A stretch of 64,000 bases of DNA, taken from Watersipora subatra (taxonomy: Eukaryota; Bryozoa; Gymnolaemata; Cheilostomatida; Watersiporidae). The DNA is taken from positions 36,196,121 to 36,260,120 of the forward strand of contig NC_088711.1 of the NCBI RefSeq assembly GCF_963576615.1. Direction: 5' to 3'. A model generated the notes under the pieces. The model saw only the letters and a list, made by a program, of their open reading frames with translations. It was not told the DNA's origin and made no database searches. The first letter of the stretch is position 1. The number at the start of each line of letters is the position of its first letter. A program made the position numbers and the translations under genes. Shown in pieces: positions 22,901 through 31,700 of the stretch.

Positions 22901-24884
22901 CATGTGTAGATTTGTCATAGTTTTTCATGTTTGTAACATCGGGTCTCTTTAAGTTATTTTTTATATTCTCATTGTAGAGTCACTCTCGGTAGATCATTAT
23001 GTACAGTATCTATAGTATGATAGGCGCTCCTCAAACGTGAATGATCCGTTCCAGGAACGTTAACGCTATAGAGATTTTACGTTATACCAAAAGTATGATC
23101 CATTCCAGGAATGTTAACACTATAGAGATTTTACGTTATACCAACTATTCTACGAATAGTAAAATATATGTAAATTGCCAAATCCATTCCAAGATCTTTC
23201 CAAACTCACCCATTTGGCCATACAAGAAGGAAAAACCTGACTTAATTTTTTTAATTTGTTGACTGTAACGTAACTGCAGTATGATTGGCTTGCATCGACA
23301 ACTTTTTTGCTTTTTCTGATCAATCTCACTGGATATTTATAGACCATGGTTGTGGTAACTTTACAATGATTTGATGGGGACTGCACATCTTTGACGTTCA
23401 TTTACAACGATTTGCTTCGTTTTACTGAACAGCAAAGTTTATTCAGCAACGTAAATCTAATAAATATATTGTGCATCTACGATAAAGCAAAACAACCAAA
23501 TATTTTTTCTCTAAAAAACGGTACTAATTGTTCGTTGTTATTCCTATCTAGGGGTTCAAGGTTAGAATAAAAGATTTCTCTCGACGATACTCCAACTCGT
23601 GACATTCATTGTGATGGACCGGCGCCATAATACCTGCACCAATCGATCGCCTTTTCGCCATTAAGTATTTATGAACAACTGCTCAGCCACCTATTCTCTA
23701 TTTCGTCGACACAACTGACGAGCTATTATGACGACCTGGAATGATATAGAAGTTGTATGTATAATAAATATTATGCTATATGCACGTCATTTTTTCTCTC
23801 GCAAATGTAGCACGATAGATTACCATTCAAATCGAATTTGAGCACTCACCCCGACTTGACATTTTACGTTATATGGAATCTTTTACGTAGCGCAAAGCAA
23901 AAACATCACATAAATCTTTTAAGTTATCAGAATTGAAATTGAATTTACGTTATAAGAGGTATACGTTATAGGAGCGTCTACTGTTATTGTATTTACAGGT
24001 GTTGGACTTATAATGAAGGAGTTGTCTTCCTCTGGCTTCCTCAATGACACCCTTGTTTTGTTCAGTTCTGACAATGGTATACCTTTTCCTAGTGGAAGAA
24101 CTAATCTTTATGAATCTGGCATCAGAGAGCCATTTCTCATTTCACATCCGGCGGATCAATCGCAGTGGGGAAAGGTTCGTGGGATTTTTACTGATAAAAT
24201 TGTCAATTTGTCATCATGCTAGTAACATTTTGTTTGCTTTTCAATATTTTGTTACAGCGATCGGCAGCAATGGTGAGCCTAACAGATGTAGTACCTACCA
24301 TCTTGGATTGGTTTAAGATATCTTACCCTCGATATTCTATATTCCACCATGGCCCTGATGTAAAGCTGACAGGCAGCTCACTTTTGCCTCTAACAAATGG
24401 GCTAAAGGCTATGTATAACATAACATTTGCAAGTCAGAGCCTTCATGAGGTCACCATGTATTACCCTATGAGGGTAGTGCGCACCCCTGCCTATAAGCTG
24501 ATTCAGAACATCAACTATGGCATGCCTTTTCCAATAGACCAAGATTTCTATTTGTCTCCAACATTTCAGGATATTCTAAACAGGACAGTGGAGGGAGTCA
24601 GTCTCCCTTGGTACAAGACACTAAATGGCTACTATTATCGATCAGAATGGGAACTGTTTGATGTCAAGGTTGACCCTCATGAGTTACATAACTTGTATAC
24701 TGATCCATCATATAAAGAAGTGGGTCTAGAGCTAAAAGCTAAACTCAAGGCTTGGCAAACATTGACTTCAGACCCTTGGAGATGTGCTCCCACTGGAGTC
24801 CTACAGGATGCTGGCCAGTACAAGACCTGCCCTACTTGCATGCCCCTTTTTAATGGCATCCCTACTCGCAAAGAAGGGCAATAG
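7907..24884 (+). CDS. SGSH: N-sulfoglucosamine sulfohydrolase (heparan N-sulfatase), 8 exons
   Basis: The enzyme removes N-linked sulfate from terminal glucosamine during lysosomal breakdown of heparan sulfate. Exons are 7907-7991, 14450-14582, 15644-15777, 16814-16967, 20889-21042, 22625-22712, 23999-24174 and 24258-24884. All junctions are GT-AG and in phase, giving 516 residues (human about 502). The start [16 protein letters not shown] is a signal peptide. The sulfatase signature C-S-P-S-R is at residues 69-73, where Cys69 becomes formylglycine. Metal-site residues include Asp30, Asp31, Asp274 and Asn275 (SSDNG). Colinear family blocks are [67 protein letters not shown] and [17 protein letters not shown]. 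No key residue is missing. The gene looks intact despite many intronic transposons. Confidence 0.95.
7992..8967. other. SGSH intron 1, first part
   Basis: No gene is seen. Short open frames here, such as plus 8276-8458, lack motifs. The minus frame ending near 8789 reads through the tandem repeat at 8968 and is probably chance or repeat remnant. Confidence 0.4.
8968..9050. repeat. 15-16-bp tandem repeat, about 5 copies
   Basis: Repeats of AAGCACAGATTGACA/AAAAGCACAGATTG. In the minus-strand frames it creates artificial Cys/Leu/Val-rich peptide repeats. Confidence 0.75.
9333..9560 (-). pseudogene. Possible decayed retroelement protease fragment
   Basis: The minus frame reads [18 protein letters not shown] followed by [11 protein letters not shown] and YLLGV. 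This spacing matches retropepsin-type aspartic proteases (hydrophobic-NG-x-V, then D-T/S-G-A). Here the catalytic triad reads D-N-G-A, which would be inactive or diverged. Further minus-strand fragments to about 10600 may be gag-like remnants, but no LTRs or reverse transcriptase were found. Confidence 0.35.
9561..10781. other. SGSH intron 1, possible retroelement remnant
   Basis: Minus-strand frames (for example 9761-10039, Cys/Arg/Ser-rich) are adjacent to the protease-like fragment and could be its upstream part. No zinc-knuckle pattern or conserved domain is clear. Nothing else is seen. Confidence 0.25.
10782..11670 (-). mobile_element. TTAA-type MITE, copy A (long terminal inverted repeats)
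   Basis: TTAA borders an element starting AGGTTGACTTGCAAC. Its inverted terminal repeats extend about 130 bp, to GAGCTTTTAAGAGCTTG. Internal sequence is shared with copies at 17908, 37572 and 45437 but in the opposite orientation. The right end carries a few extra bases before TTAA. TTAA targets are used by piggyBac and Kolobok transposases; which one moved this family is unknown. Confidence 0.8.
11802..12849. mobile_element. Non-autonomous hAT-like element
   Basis: Inverted ends TAGAGTTGCCCCAATT and TAGAGATGCCCCGATT enclose 11810-12841. The flanks GTAAAAAC (11802-11809) and GTAAGAAC (12842-12849) agree at 7 of 8 bases, an 8-bp duplication typical of hAT. Subterminal ATCGGTATCGG-type repeats occur at both ends. 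No transposase remains. Confidence 0.75.
12850..14449. other. SGSH intron 1, last part
   Basis: Two minus-strand open frames (12977-13261 and 13653-13853) have fairly protein-like composition; the second includes [20 protein letters not shown] recognise no domain and no splice context, so they may be transposon remnants. Nothing else is seen. Confidence 0.3.
14450..14582 (+). CDS. SGSH: SGSH exon 2 (active site)
   Basis: Begins after TTAACAG. It encodes GDDVGFESG with the two metal-binding Asp residues, and ends in SVSSCSPS just before the Arg of the sulfatase signature. The donor is AG|GTATGT. Confidence 0.95.
14692..15371. mobile_element. TTAA-type MITE, second family
   Basis: TTAA on both sides (14692-14695, 15368-15371) encloses inverted ends AGATAGACTTGCA and AGATAAACTTGCA. 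Inside, a module with CTGACTGCCAGGATG occurs three times, twice direct and once inverted. The termini resemble those of the copy A-D family (AGGTTGACTTGCA). It lies in SGSH intron 2. Confidence 0.75.
15644..15777 (+). CDS. SGSH: SGSH exon 3
   Basis: Encodes [17 protein letters not shown] through LAQNKIFTG, nearly identical in pattern to the vertebrate block [16 protein letters not shown]. The donor is ACAG|GTAAGA. Confidence 0.95.
16001..16018 (+). repeat. Homopolymer run of 18 G
   Basis: An uninterrupted G18 tract in SGSH intron 3. Its exact length may be a sequencing or assembly artefact. Confidence 0.9.
16398..16470 (+). repeat. Interspersed repeat head (Helitron-like)
   Basis: Starts TCTATATATATTCCTCAAAG and contains GTCTAGCTATAGCTATTAAA, matching the heads at 6668 and 46646. 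No 3' end could be assigned. Confidence 0.35.
16814..16967 (+). CDS. SGSH: SGSH exon 4
   Basis: Begins after CTCTAG. It encodes [19 protein letters not shown] and [17 protein letters not shown]. The IGKKH motif contributes active-site residues in this family. The donor is CAG|GTAGTT. Confidence 0.95.
17317..19511. mobile_element. TA-type DNA element E1, hosting a nested MITE
   Basis: The left end TCGTAAAACCTCTGATTAAA and the inverted right end CCGCAAAACCTTTAATTGAA are each bordered by TA (17315-17316, 19512-19513). It is related to the element at 42841-43698. TTAA MITE copy B sits inside it at 17908-18792. A short plus-strand peptide-like stretch ([17 protein letters not shown], about 17765) may be a transposase remnant. 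Probably pogo/mariner-like. Confidence 0.6.
17904..18796 (+). mobile_element. TTAA-type MITE, copy B
   Basis: TTAA on both sides and ends AGTTTGGCTTGCAATAAAA / TTTTGTTGCAAGTAAACCT. Internal sequence is homologous to copies A, C and D and in the same orientation as C and D. It is nested within element E1. Confidence 0.8.
19553..20808. repeat. 59/60-bp satellite array, about 21 copies, higher-order organised
   Basis: The unit contains GAGCTATGACACCATAGAGG, TCTCAAGT(G/T)ACTCC and AATAGTGTTTTTA. Units of 59 bp (ending TATACTATTAATTT) alternate with 60-bp units (ending CACTGTTTTCATT). In the first half a block of five units (296 bp) recurs, marked by ACATCAT then CATAAAGG. In the second half a two-unit block of 118 bp recurs, marked by GTCACC and CTTAAG. 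It lies in SGSH intron 4, ending 80 bp before exon 5. Confidence 0.9.
20889..21042 (+). CDS. SGSH: SGSH exon 5
   Basis: Encodes [16 protein letters not shown] and [13 protein letters not shown]. The acceptor lies about 80 bp after the end of the intronic satellite array. The exon ends in phase 0 at GAG|GTATGC. Confidence 0.95.
21572..22380 (-). mobile_element. Internally deleted pogo-like transposon
   Basis: Inverted ends TACCGTATTTTTCGGACTAT and TACTGTATTTCCCGGACTAT carry TA at each edge. On the minus strand a start at about 22138 gives [20 protein letters not shown], the N-terminal DNA-binding start of a pogo transposase. After a frame break it joins directly to [15 protein letters not shown] and an acidic tail, the transposase C terminus. 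The DDE domain has been deleted. Lies in SGSH intron 5. Confidence 0.75.
22625..22712 (+). CDS. SGSH: SGSH exon 6
   Basis: Encodes [20 protein letters not shown] and MSRLDQ. The donor CAAG|GTGGGC forms the first bases of a 62-bp tandem repeat that continues into the intron. Confidence 0.93.
22712..22897 (+). repeat. 62-bp tandem repeat, 3 copies, starting at the exon 6 donor
   Basis: The unit begins GGTGG(G/A)CAACTCATTAG and ends CTCTTTTAATACAAT. The first unit starts exactly at the last base of SGSH exon 6 and so includes the functional donor GTGGGC. The other two units read GTGGAC at that place. Confidence 0.9.
23018..23983. mobile_element. TA-type inverted-repeat element ending next to SGSH exon 7
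   Basis: The left end TGATAGGCGCTCCTCAAACG and the inverted right end CAGTAGACGCTCCTATAACG are similar. The left is preceded by TA; the right flank is altered. GATTTTACGTTATACCA-type subterminal repeats are present. The right end is 15 bp from the exon 7 acceptor. The CAGTAGACG end suggests a pogo/Tigger-like mover. Confidence 0.6.
23999..24174 (+). CDS. SGSH: SGSH exon 7
   Basis: Encodes [20 protein letters not shown] and [19 protein letters not shown], including the metal ligands Asp274 and Asn275. The donor AAG|GTTCGT is a weak match to consensus, but phase and homology require it. The acceptor lies only 15 bp after the end of a transposon-like repeat. Confidence 0.93.
24258..24884 (+). 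CDS. SGSH: SGSH exon 8 (C-terminal domain and stop)
   Basis: Encodes the last 208 residues with family blocks [62 protein letters not shown] and DPHELHNL. It ends at TAG. No AATAAA follows closely; AATATA at 24961-24966 is the nearest possible polyadenylation signal. Confidence 0.95.
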   Translation, partial: RSAAMVSLTDVVPTILDWFKISYPRYSIFHHGPDVKLTGSSLLPLTNGLKAMYNITFASQSLHEVTMYYPMRVVRTPAYKLIQNINYGMPFPIDQDFYLSPTFQDILNRTVEGVSLPWYKTLNGYYYRSEWELFDVKVDPHELHNLYTDPSYKEVGLELKAKLKAWQTLTSDPWRCAPTGVLQDAGQYKTCPTCMPLFNGIPTRKEGQ

Positions 24885-25189
24885 CCCACTATTAGCAATA
24901 GGTTTTTGTGTGACCGGAAGTTCATATATCGACAAATTAGCTACCCTCATCACAATGTTTAATATATATATGTATCTTTAATATATATCCATATCAAAGA
25001 CTTATTGAATTTCTTACTTCCTAACAGATGAAGGGAAAAGGGCATGCAACGCATGCGAGACTAAAAGTTCTATGCTCTATAGTGTCAGTGTATGATTAAG
25101 TACACGCAGTTGGGGTTTTTATTATAGAAATTTCTTTTTAAAAACAGCAGCAAGATGCCCGCAATTGCAAATGTTTCCACACTGTAGTC

Positions 25190-25372
25190 TTTGTTAATAA
25201 CAAAAGTTCATACACTGTAGTTCCTGTTAATAACAAATGTTCATACACTGTAGTTCCTGTTAATAACAAATATTCATACACTGTAGTCCCTGTTAATAAC
25301 AAATATTCATACACTGTAGTCCCTGTTAATAACAAATATTCATACACTGTAGTCATTGTTAATAACAAATGT
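25190..25372. repeat. 33-bp tandem repeat, about 5.5 copies
   Basis: The unit contains AACAAATATTCATACACTGT and CCCTGTTAAT. It produces an artificial minus-strand frame with TTVYEYLLLTG repeats. Confidence 0.85.
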
Positions 25373-25507
25373 GCTGTGGATCAAATTGTATTACATCGAG
25401 ATACTTGAGCTTTTTAACATAAGAACGCTAGCAAAAGATGAGAACCAGCTGCAAACAGAAAAAATATGATGCATTGACACTGCAAGACTGAGTTTTGTGG
25501 ACGGAAG

Positions 25508-25513
25508 TTTATT
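25508..25513 (-). terminator. Polyadenylation signal of the coiled-coil gene
   Basis: AATAAA on the minus strand, 115 nt after the stop codon at 25628. Confidence 0.55.
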
Positions 25514-25627
25514 AATTCAGGATGCATTAAAAAAATCACATATATTGTAAGAGCTGCAGCGTTAAAACCAAGGAGATCATTTCTAAACTAAAAGAAATTG
25601 TCATTCTATGTAAAAGTTATAGAATGA

Positions 25628-25734
25628 TTAAAGGTCATTGATGCTGAGGGAAGATGGACTTGTGGAGGGAGTAGAGAATGCATCAGCAAGATCATCGGAG
25701 CTCTCAATCTGCACTGCGCCAGCCAGCAATTGCT
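25628..25734 (-). CDS. Coiled-coil gene, last exon
   Basis: Encodes QLLAGAVQIESSDDLADAF through SSLSINDL and a TAA stop. The acceptor is CGTTGCAG. Confidence 0.8.
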
Positions 25735-28700
25735 CTGCAACGAGAAGAGAAGATCTTCAAGTCTATTCATAAGGACCGCAAATTATAAAAAGATCCAAGA
25801 AATATTTAGGGCGCCAGCTATCTTACACCCAACTAGCAGTTGCCTCAGTTGACAGCAGCATCATGCTGCTGCCATAAATCTTTTTCTTGTCAAACATACT
25901 TGCTTCTATTGCATTGCATATCTTACCACACCCACCGTCAAACATTGCTGTCACATTCTATCGAGCTATATTTGAAAAATAAGTGCTTCAGGATGTAGTT
26001 AAACTAATATGAGGATATATTACATTATAGTCAGTGTTAAATACTAGGTTAATGCAACGTGATAGACTTGTACACAGAGTCACAGACTGACACTGACATA
26101 CTGTATATAAAGATAGTGTGCAGTTGGTATGTTCTCAGTTACTAGCATAGATGAAGATGGTGTGTAGTTGGTATGTTCTCAGTTACTAGCATAGATGAAG
26201 ATGGTATGTAGCTGGTATGTTATCAGTTACTAGAATATATAAAGATGGTGTGTAGCTGGTATGTCATCAGTTACTAGCATATATAAAGATGGCGTGTAGT
26301 TGGTATGTTCTCAGTTACTAGCATAGATAAAGATGGTGTGTAGTTGGTATGTTCTCAGTTACTAGCATATATAAAGATGGTGTCTAGTTGGTATGTTCTC
26401 AGTTACTAGCATATATAAAGATGGTGTGTAGTTGGTATGTCATCGGTTTGTATCAATAGCATAAAAACTTCAATTTTAATCATTATTCCCTGCTAGAATA
26501 TTTAAATTTAGGCTTATATAAACCGCATCACTTTTAACAATGATTGGAACACCACAGCAACCTGTGTTGACCTTTATTTTATTATGAGGTCGGCTGAACA
26601 AGATGTCATTCAATGACACACACACCCACACCATACACACACTACTGGATGTAGCCTAAGATCTATATGACCAGCTATGAGAATTGTCAGTGGATCAAAT
26701 ACTGTGAAGATAAAACAGCCATTTGATAGGGGCAGAGAGAGTTCCCTGCGGTAGTTAGTGGTGGACTAAAACTAAGCTCTCAATAACGATATGATTGTCA
26801 ACATGAAGAGTACACAACTCACGCTGTACTAAGTGAGCCATTACTTCTACAAGTCTGGTTCTACAAGGAGCTGGTGTAAGTAGCAACAAAGCTTGTAGAG
26901 CAAGAGTAGCGCGAGGATGTATGACAGCCAGACAAGTATGAGAAAGAATGGAGGTTTATCCGTTTGGTAGTAGAGCAAACAAGGCTGAACACAGCTTGGT
27001 TGTTTTATAGGCACCACTACAGGCAAATGTTGGTATGCGATGTATAACAATAAATGACAGGTGAGAATTTATGAGAACTGGCAATGTAAGTCGCGTGCAT
27101 GAAAACATTTTTTTATCTTATTGCCCAATAACAAGCAGACTCAAGTAGCTTTTCATTTACGTAATTTACGTAATTCCTGTGTTACGTAAGCGTTCAGTCA
27201 GATCATTGATAACTATATTATAGCAAAATAATCACCTCAAAATATATTATTATTCATTAAGTGAGAATATTTAATAAAAAAATAATATAAACATTTCTAC
27301 TGTAACTTTATTTGACCCGAGTGCTTGCTAAGGAGGCTATACTTCCAAGGTGAGCTCACAGTTGAGGAGATGCTATAACAGAATGTAGAATACGCGAACA
27401 GAGACACATGAAACTACAAAGAAACTCAGCTAAGTTTCCTACCTGTATCTTCGGGCTGGCTGTCCCGAGATTTTCTCCTAGCGAGGTAGCCAGACCCGAG
27501 CATCGAGTCATTGCTTGAAACACTCAAAGTGCTGAGAGAGTGAGAGAGCAACTCCCTCCATTGTTGTGGATCTTGCAAGGTCAACTTTTCTTCTTTACCC
27601 TTGCTTCGATTCCAATCTTGTGTATCAGAATGATACTGCAAGTGGCTCCATAGTCCCGCACTAGGGTTTGAAACATGTGCTACAGAAACCAAGAATTTCA
27701 ACTAGTAGCTTGGAGAAACGCTTCCATTGAGAAAGAAAATTAAATAAATGCTGATTAGAACTTGCATATAGCATATATAGTACCAGACACCTAAAAGCAT
27801 CAACGATGTACATCACAACTGAGTATGTATAATTTGAATATATTTATCATTGAATGTGAACATTTTAATTAATTTTACAATCACAAGGATTCCAGTCATG
27901 CTATATGGATCTATCACAACAGTATCTATGCATACTGTTTCTGGATGCCCCTGACACCACCCAGCAAGCAGGTTCTGGCTACACCGCGCAACAACAATTT
28001 GGCAGCTGTGGTGTACGAGGAAATGTGCAAGATCATGTCAACATCCACTAATTTCTACATCCAGCAAGTGCATGAGAATCTTTACTATAATAAGAGCCGT
28101 GTCCGACATCACGGTAAGAGTGTTAGGAAACAAGATTGCTCAGCACAGGAATCAAACCAAGATAATCAGATTCCCAACTAAGCACACCACTGCACCACCT
28201 TTACACATCTAAGAATAACTGTGTACATATTTATTACACTTAATGATCTCTCACGGTGTATGGGACTACCGTCAGCGTAGTCGTATTTATAAGAATGTGA
28301 GATCTATGTATATGTATGAGAATATATATATATTGATCTACATATATTCCTGTATATATGTATATGCATATATACAGGAATAAGAGAACAACAGTTATAC
28401 CAGCAGTCACTCCGCTTCGAAAAGAGTGTGATGAAACTTTTTAAGATGAATAACCAAGATAAAATAATCTATTATCAATTGTGAACTTATATGCAAGCTT
28501 ACAACTGATGCTTTGCATTATAACTTATTGAACATAGTAACCATTGCCAATGAAAACTCAAACTTTGTTTTAACCAGTGAACTGAGATACTGCTACTGAT
28601 GCCTCGAGAAACTCTGTCATTTCTACCAGATGTTCTATTCTTGAATACCTGATATTCAAAACATATCTTACCTGGAGTTTCAATTTTCGGGGCCAATATT

Positions 28701-31700
28701 TCATTCCTGTAAGACAAACCACTGGTTGAAAAATCATTTACGAACAACCTGGTTGTAAGAAAAAGGTTGCCATGGGTTACACAGGGTTGAGAGCAGCACT
28801 CGGTTTAAAAATAGACCAATTCATGAATTGAAAGCATCATTTTAAGAAAAGCTGTTGCCATAAACCAATTCACTACGGGAAACAAATTTTCATCCGTAAA
28901 AGGAAGATAGCAGGTAAGCAACTGCAGACACTACGCAAAAACAATTTTGATAAAGAGTTACTCGGAACGAACAGAACTTCTGTTATCATGCTTAATAGAA
29001 AAACAATATTGTCCTAGTTTATTATAAAACATTTGATTGGTTAAATAAAACAGCAGTCTTTTCAAAACATCTTTTCATTGGCTAGATGAAACAGCAGCCT
29101 TTTCAAAACATTTTTTCAGTGGCTAGATAAGACAGCAATCCCATCAAAACATTTTTCTTTGAAGGTATCATCCAGCTAAACTAATGTCATGTGTTCCTGA
29201 ACCAAAAACAACTGTAAAAGAAACTCCTTCTTGCAAGCAATTATTACAGACACAAAACACTGTAATACAAAAAACCTTTTTAATTATGGGATAATAACAT
29301 CGCAAGTGCAAGAGCACCGCCACTAATGTTTAATTGATTTTTGAAAAAGTTATTCCTACCTAGTTATGGTAATATCTGCCTGCTTCTCACATATTGCACC
29401 CGAAAGCTTTCTGTAGTCACTCGAATATCTGCTAGAGAGTGCTGTCATGTCCTACAAATATGTCCAGAAACATCCCCCAATTACAAAGGTCAAGATGAGA
29501 AAGCACTGATACAGTTGATACAGTTCAACGCAAGACCGCAGGTACATATAATACTCTATTGCTTCAGTGATAAATCGCACGTTAATGCACAACACAGCAA
29601 CATCGCACAGAAGAAGAAATACACATAAAAAGGTTAACCTGATAGATCTACCTACTCAGTTATGCGTTTAAAATTGAACAAAGGTGTCACAATTGCCTAA
29701 AGGTCCGGCCACACGTAACAAATTATTCGTTCAATCTGACCTAATCCACGAATTTCACAGAATTCACAGATTTATTCTGCCGAATATCATAGATTCGTCT
29801 GAGCTGTGCATGCACACCGAATTCGTTACCAAAACGCGTTTAATTGGCTAACCAATTTTTTTAGCGAGCACGATTCTAGTAGCTTTGACAAGTGACATAG
29901 TCCAAGACACGTACGACAACACACAATAAAAGTATGACCGCGATATGACTTGATACATACGATGCAACTGCCTATATGCGCTAGAGATAGCGACTGTTTT
30001 TGCGACGGAGCTTTTGTTGCATAAAAAGAAATTATTATTATTATTGAAAAAGAAATAATTCATAGCTTTTAAAACATCTAAAAGAAAATTCTGGATACAC
30101 GATGAGAAGTTCCTGTCATGGTGAACCAACGAGAGAGAACCAACAATAGCGCATATAGGCCGTTGCATCGTATGTATCAAGTCATATCGCGGTCATACTT
30201 TTATTGTGGGTCGTCGTACGTGTCTTGGACTATACCACTTGTCAAAGCTACTAGAACCCTGCTCGCTAAAAACAATTGGTTAGCCAATTAAAAGCGTTTC
30301 GTTGACGAATTCGGTGTGCATGCACAGCTCAGACGAATCTATGATATTCGGCAGAATAAATCTGTGAATTCTGTGAAATTCGTGGATTCGGTCAGATTGA
30401 ACGAATAATTCGTTACGTGTGGCCGGACCTTAAGAGTTTCTCAGCAGCTTTGTTATGCAAGTATCTAAGATGACACTCAGGTATGTTAGAATGTCAGATG
30501 CTCTGATAGTAAGTCGAGAACCGGGCAATCATAGACAGAAGATGCATTTGGCAATGCACTTTCCTGTCAATGCACTTTCCTCACTATTACATCTAAGGGG
30601 TGACTTCTTCATATGATTCCACATCTTTACATGCCAGGACCACTTACAAACGTGTTCCCAAAACAAAATTAGGCGTTACATTCTCCAATAGTAAGTATGG
30701 CCAAACTTCTCAAAACATAATTTTCTGTTTACAAATAATGTTAAAAAATTTCTAACACTATGAATTCTCTATTTCCGCAACATCAACACTTGCTGAATGG
30801 GCCCTCCCAGACACGTAAGGGGTGTGGTTTTATACACAAGTTAACCTGTAACGATGACACCGCAAAAGCACAATAGAACTATTGTTGACGTCATGTCAGT
30901 CATATCCATTTGTTGACCTCCTGATATTCTTGATTTTATAGCAAATACCTTGGCAATAAAATATAAGCCTGCAAACATTTGATAAAGGTAAACACTTCGC
31001 TAACTTGATTGATTATGCAAGCATAATTTTGCTCATTCTGACACCAATTTAAATTGTCCTATTCTCTCACCCTCCGGTGATCGTCTCATGATCCCGCGGC
31101 TTTCATTCAAATACATTGCGACACAGTAATCACGTGTCAGAATGAACACAGCAATCACGTGTACAATTCACTTGCGAACAGATCACCTTTCACAGTCGTT
31201 AGGTTCGTATAAAGGCCATTATGAAGTCTCCATAGAGCGGTTGACAATCATAACACGACCAACATAGACTATCCATTTACTATTTTAGTTTCTTTTAGAC
31301 TAATAGAAATGCCATACATGTACAGCAGGAAGTAGAACCAAGCATTCTGCTCAAATTCTAACCTACAGAAACCTGCACCTCTAATCTTCACGAGCGGGTG
31401 CCCCACACATCTCTAATTTTCAAGTTTCTAAAGCAGGGCTTGCAAATATGTCATCGACATCTTCCTACGACAAACTTGTTTAGTTTGGTAAATAATAATG
31501 CTGGGATAAAAATCTTTAGGAACATTGATCCCGCTATTATATTATAATATTTATTATAATACCCCAACAATTATAACACCCCTATAATGATGTATTGACA
31601 GAAAATGTGAGCGAAAGCTACATAACAGATGAGTGTTCTAACTAAGACTAACATATTTAGGCGTGTCATCTATCAGAAGAGTGACAGACTGTATTAAAAC

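Larger units (their letters stand above)
24885..25627. other. Convergent intergenic spacer with 3' ends of two genes
   Basis: Separates the SGSH stop codon (+) from the coiled-coil gene stop codon (-). It holds a possible AATATA for SGSH, the 33-bp repeat array, and an AATAAA on the minus strand for the other gene. Confidence 0.6.

Noticed and set aside
25138-25368. Minus-strand frame with repeated TTVYEYLLLTG
   Set aside because: Artefact of the 33-bp tandem repeat in the SGSH/coiled-coil intergenic spacer.
28100-28205. Functional tRNA gene
   Set aside because: A and B boxes are present but paired stems and an anticodon arm are not convincing; treated as a SINE.
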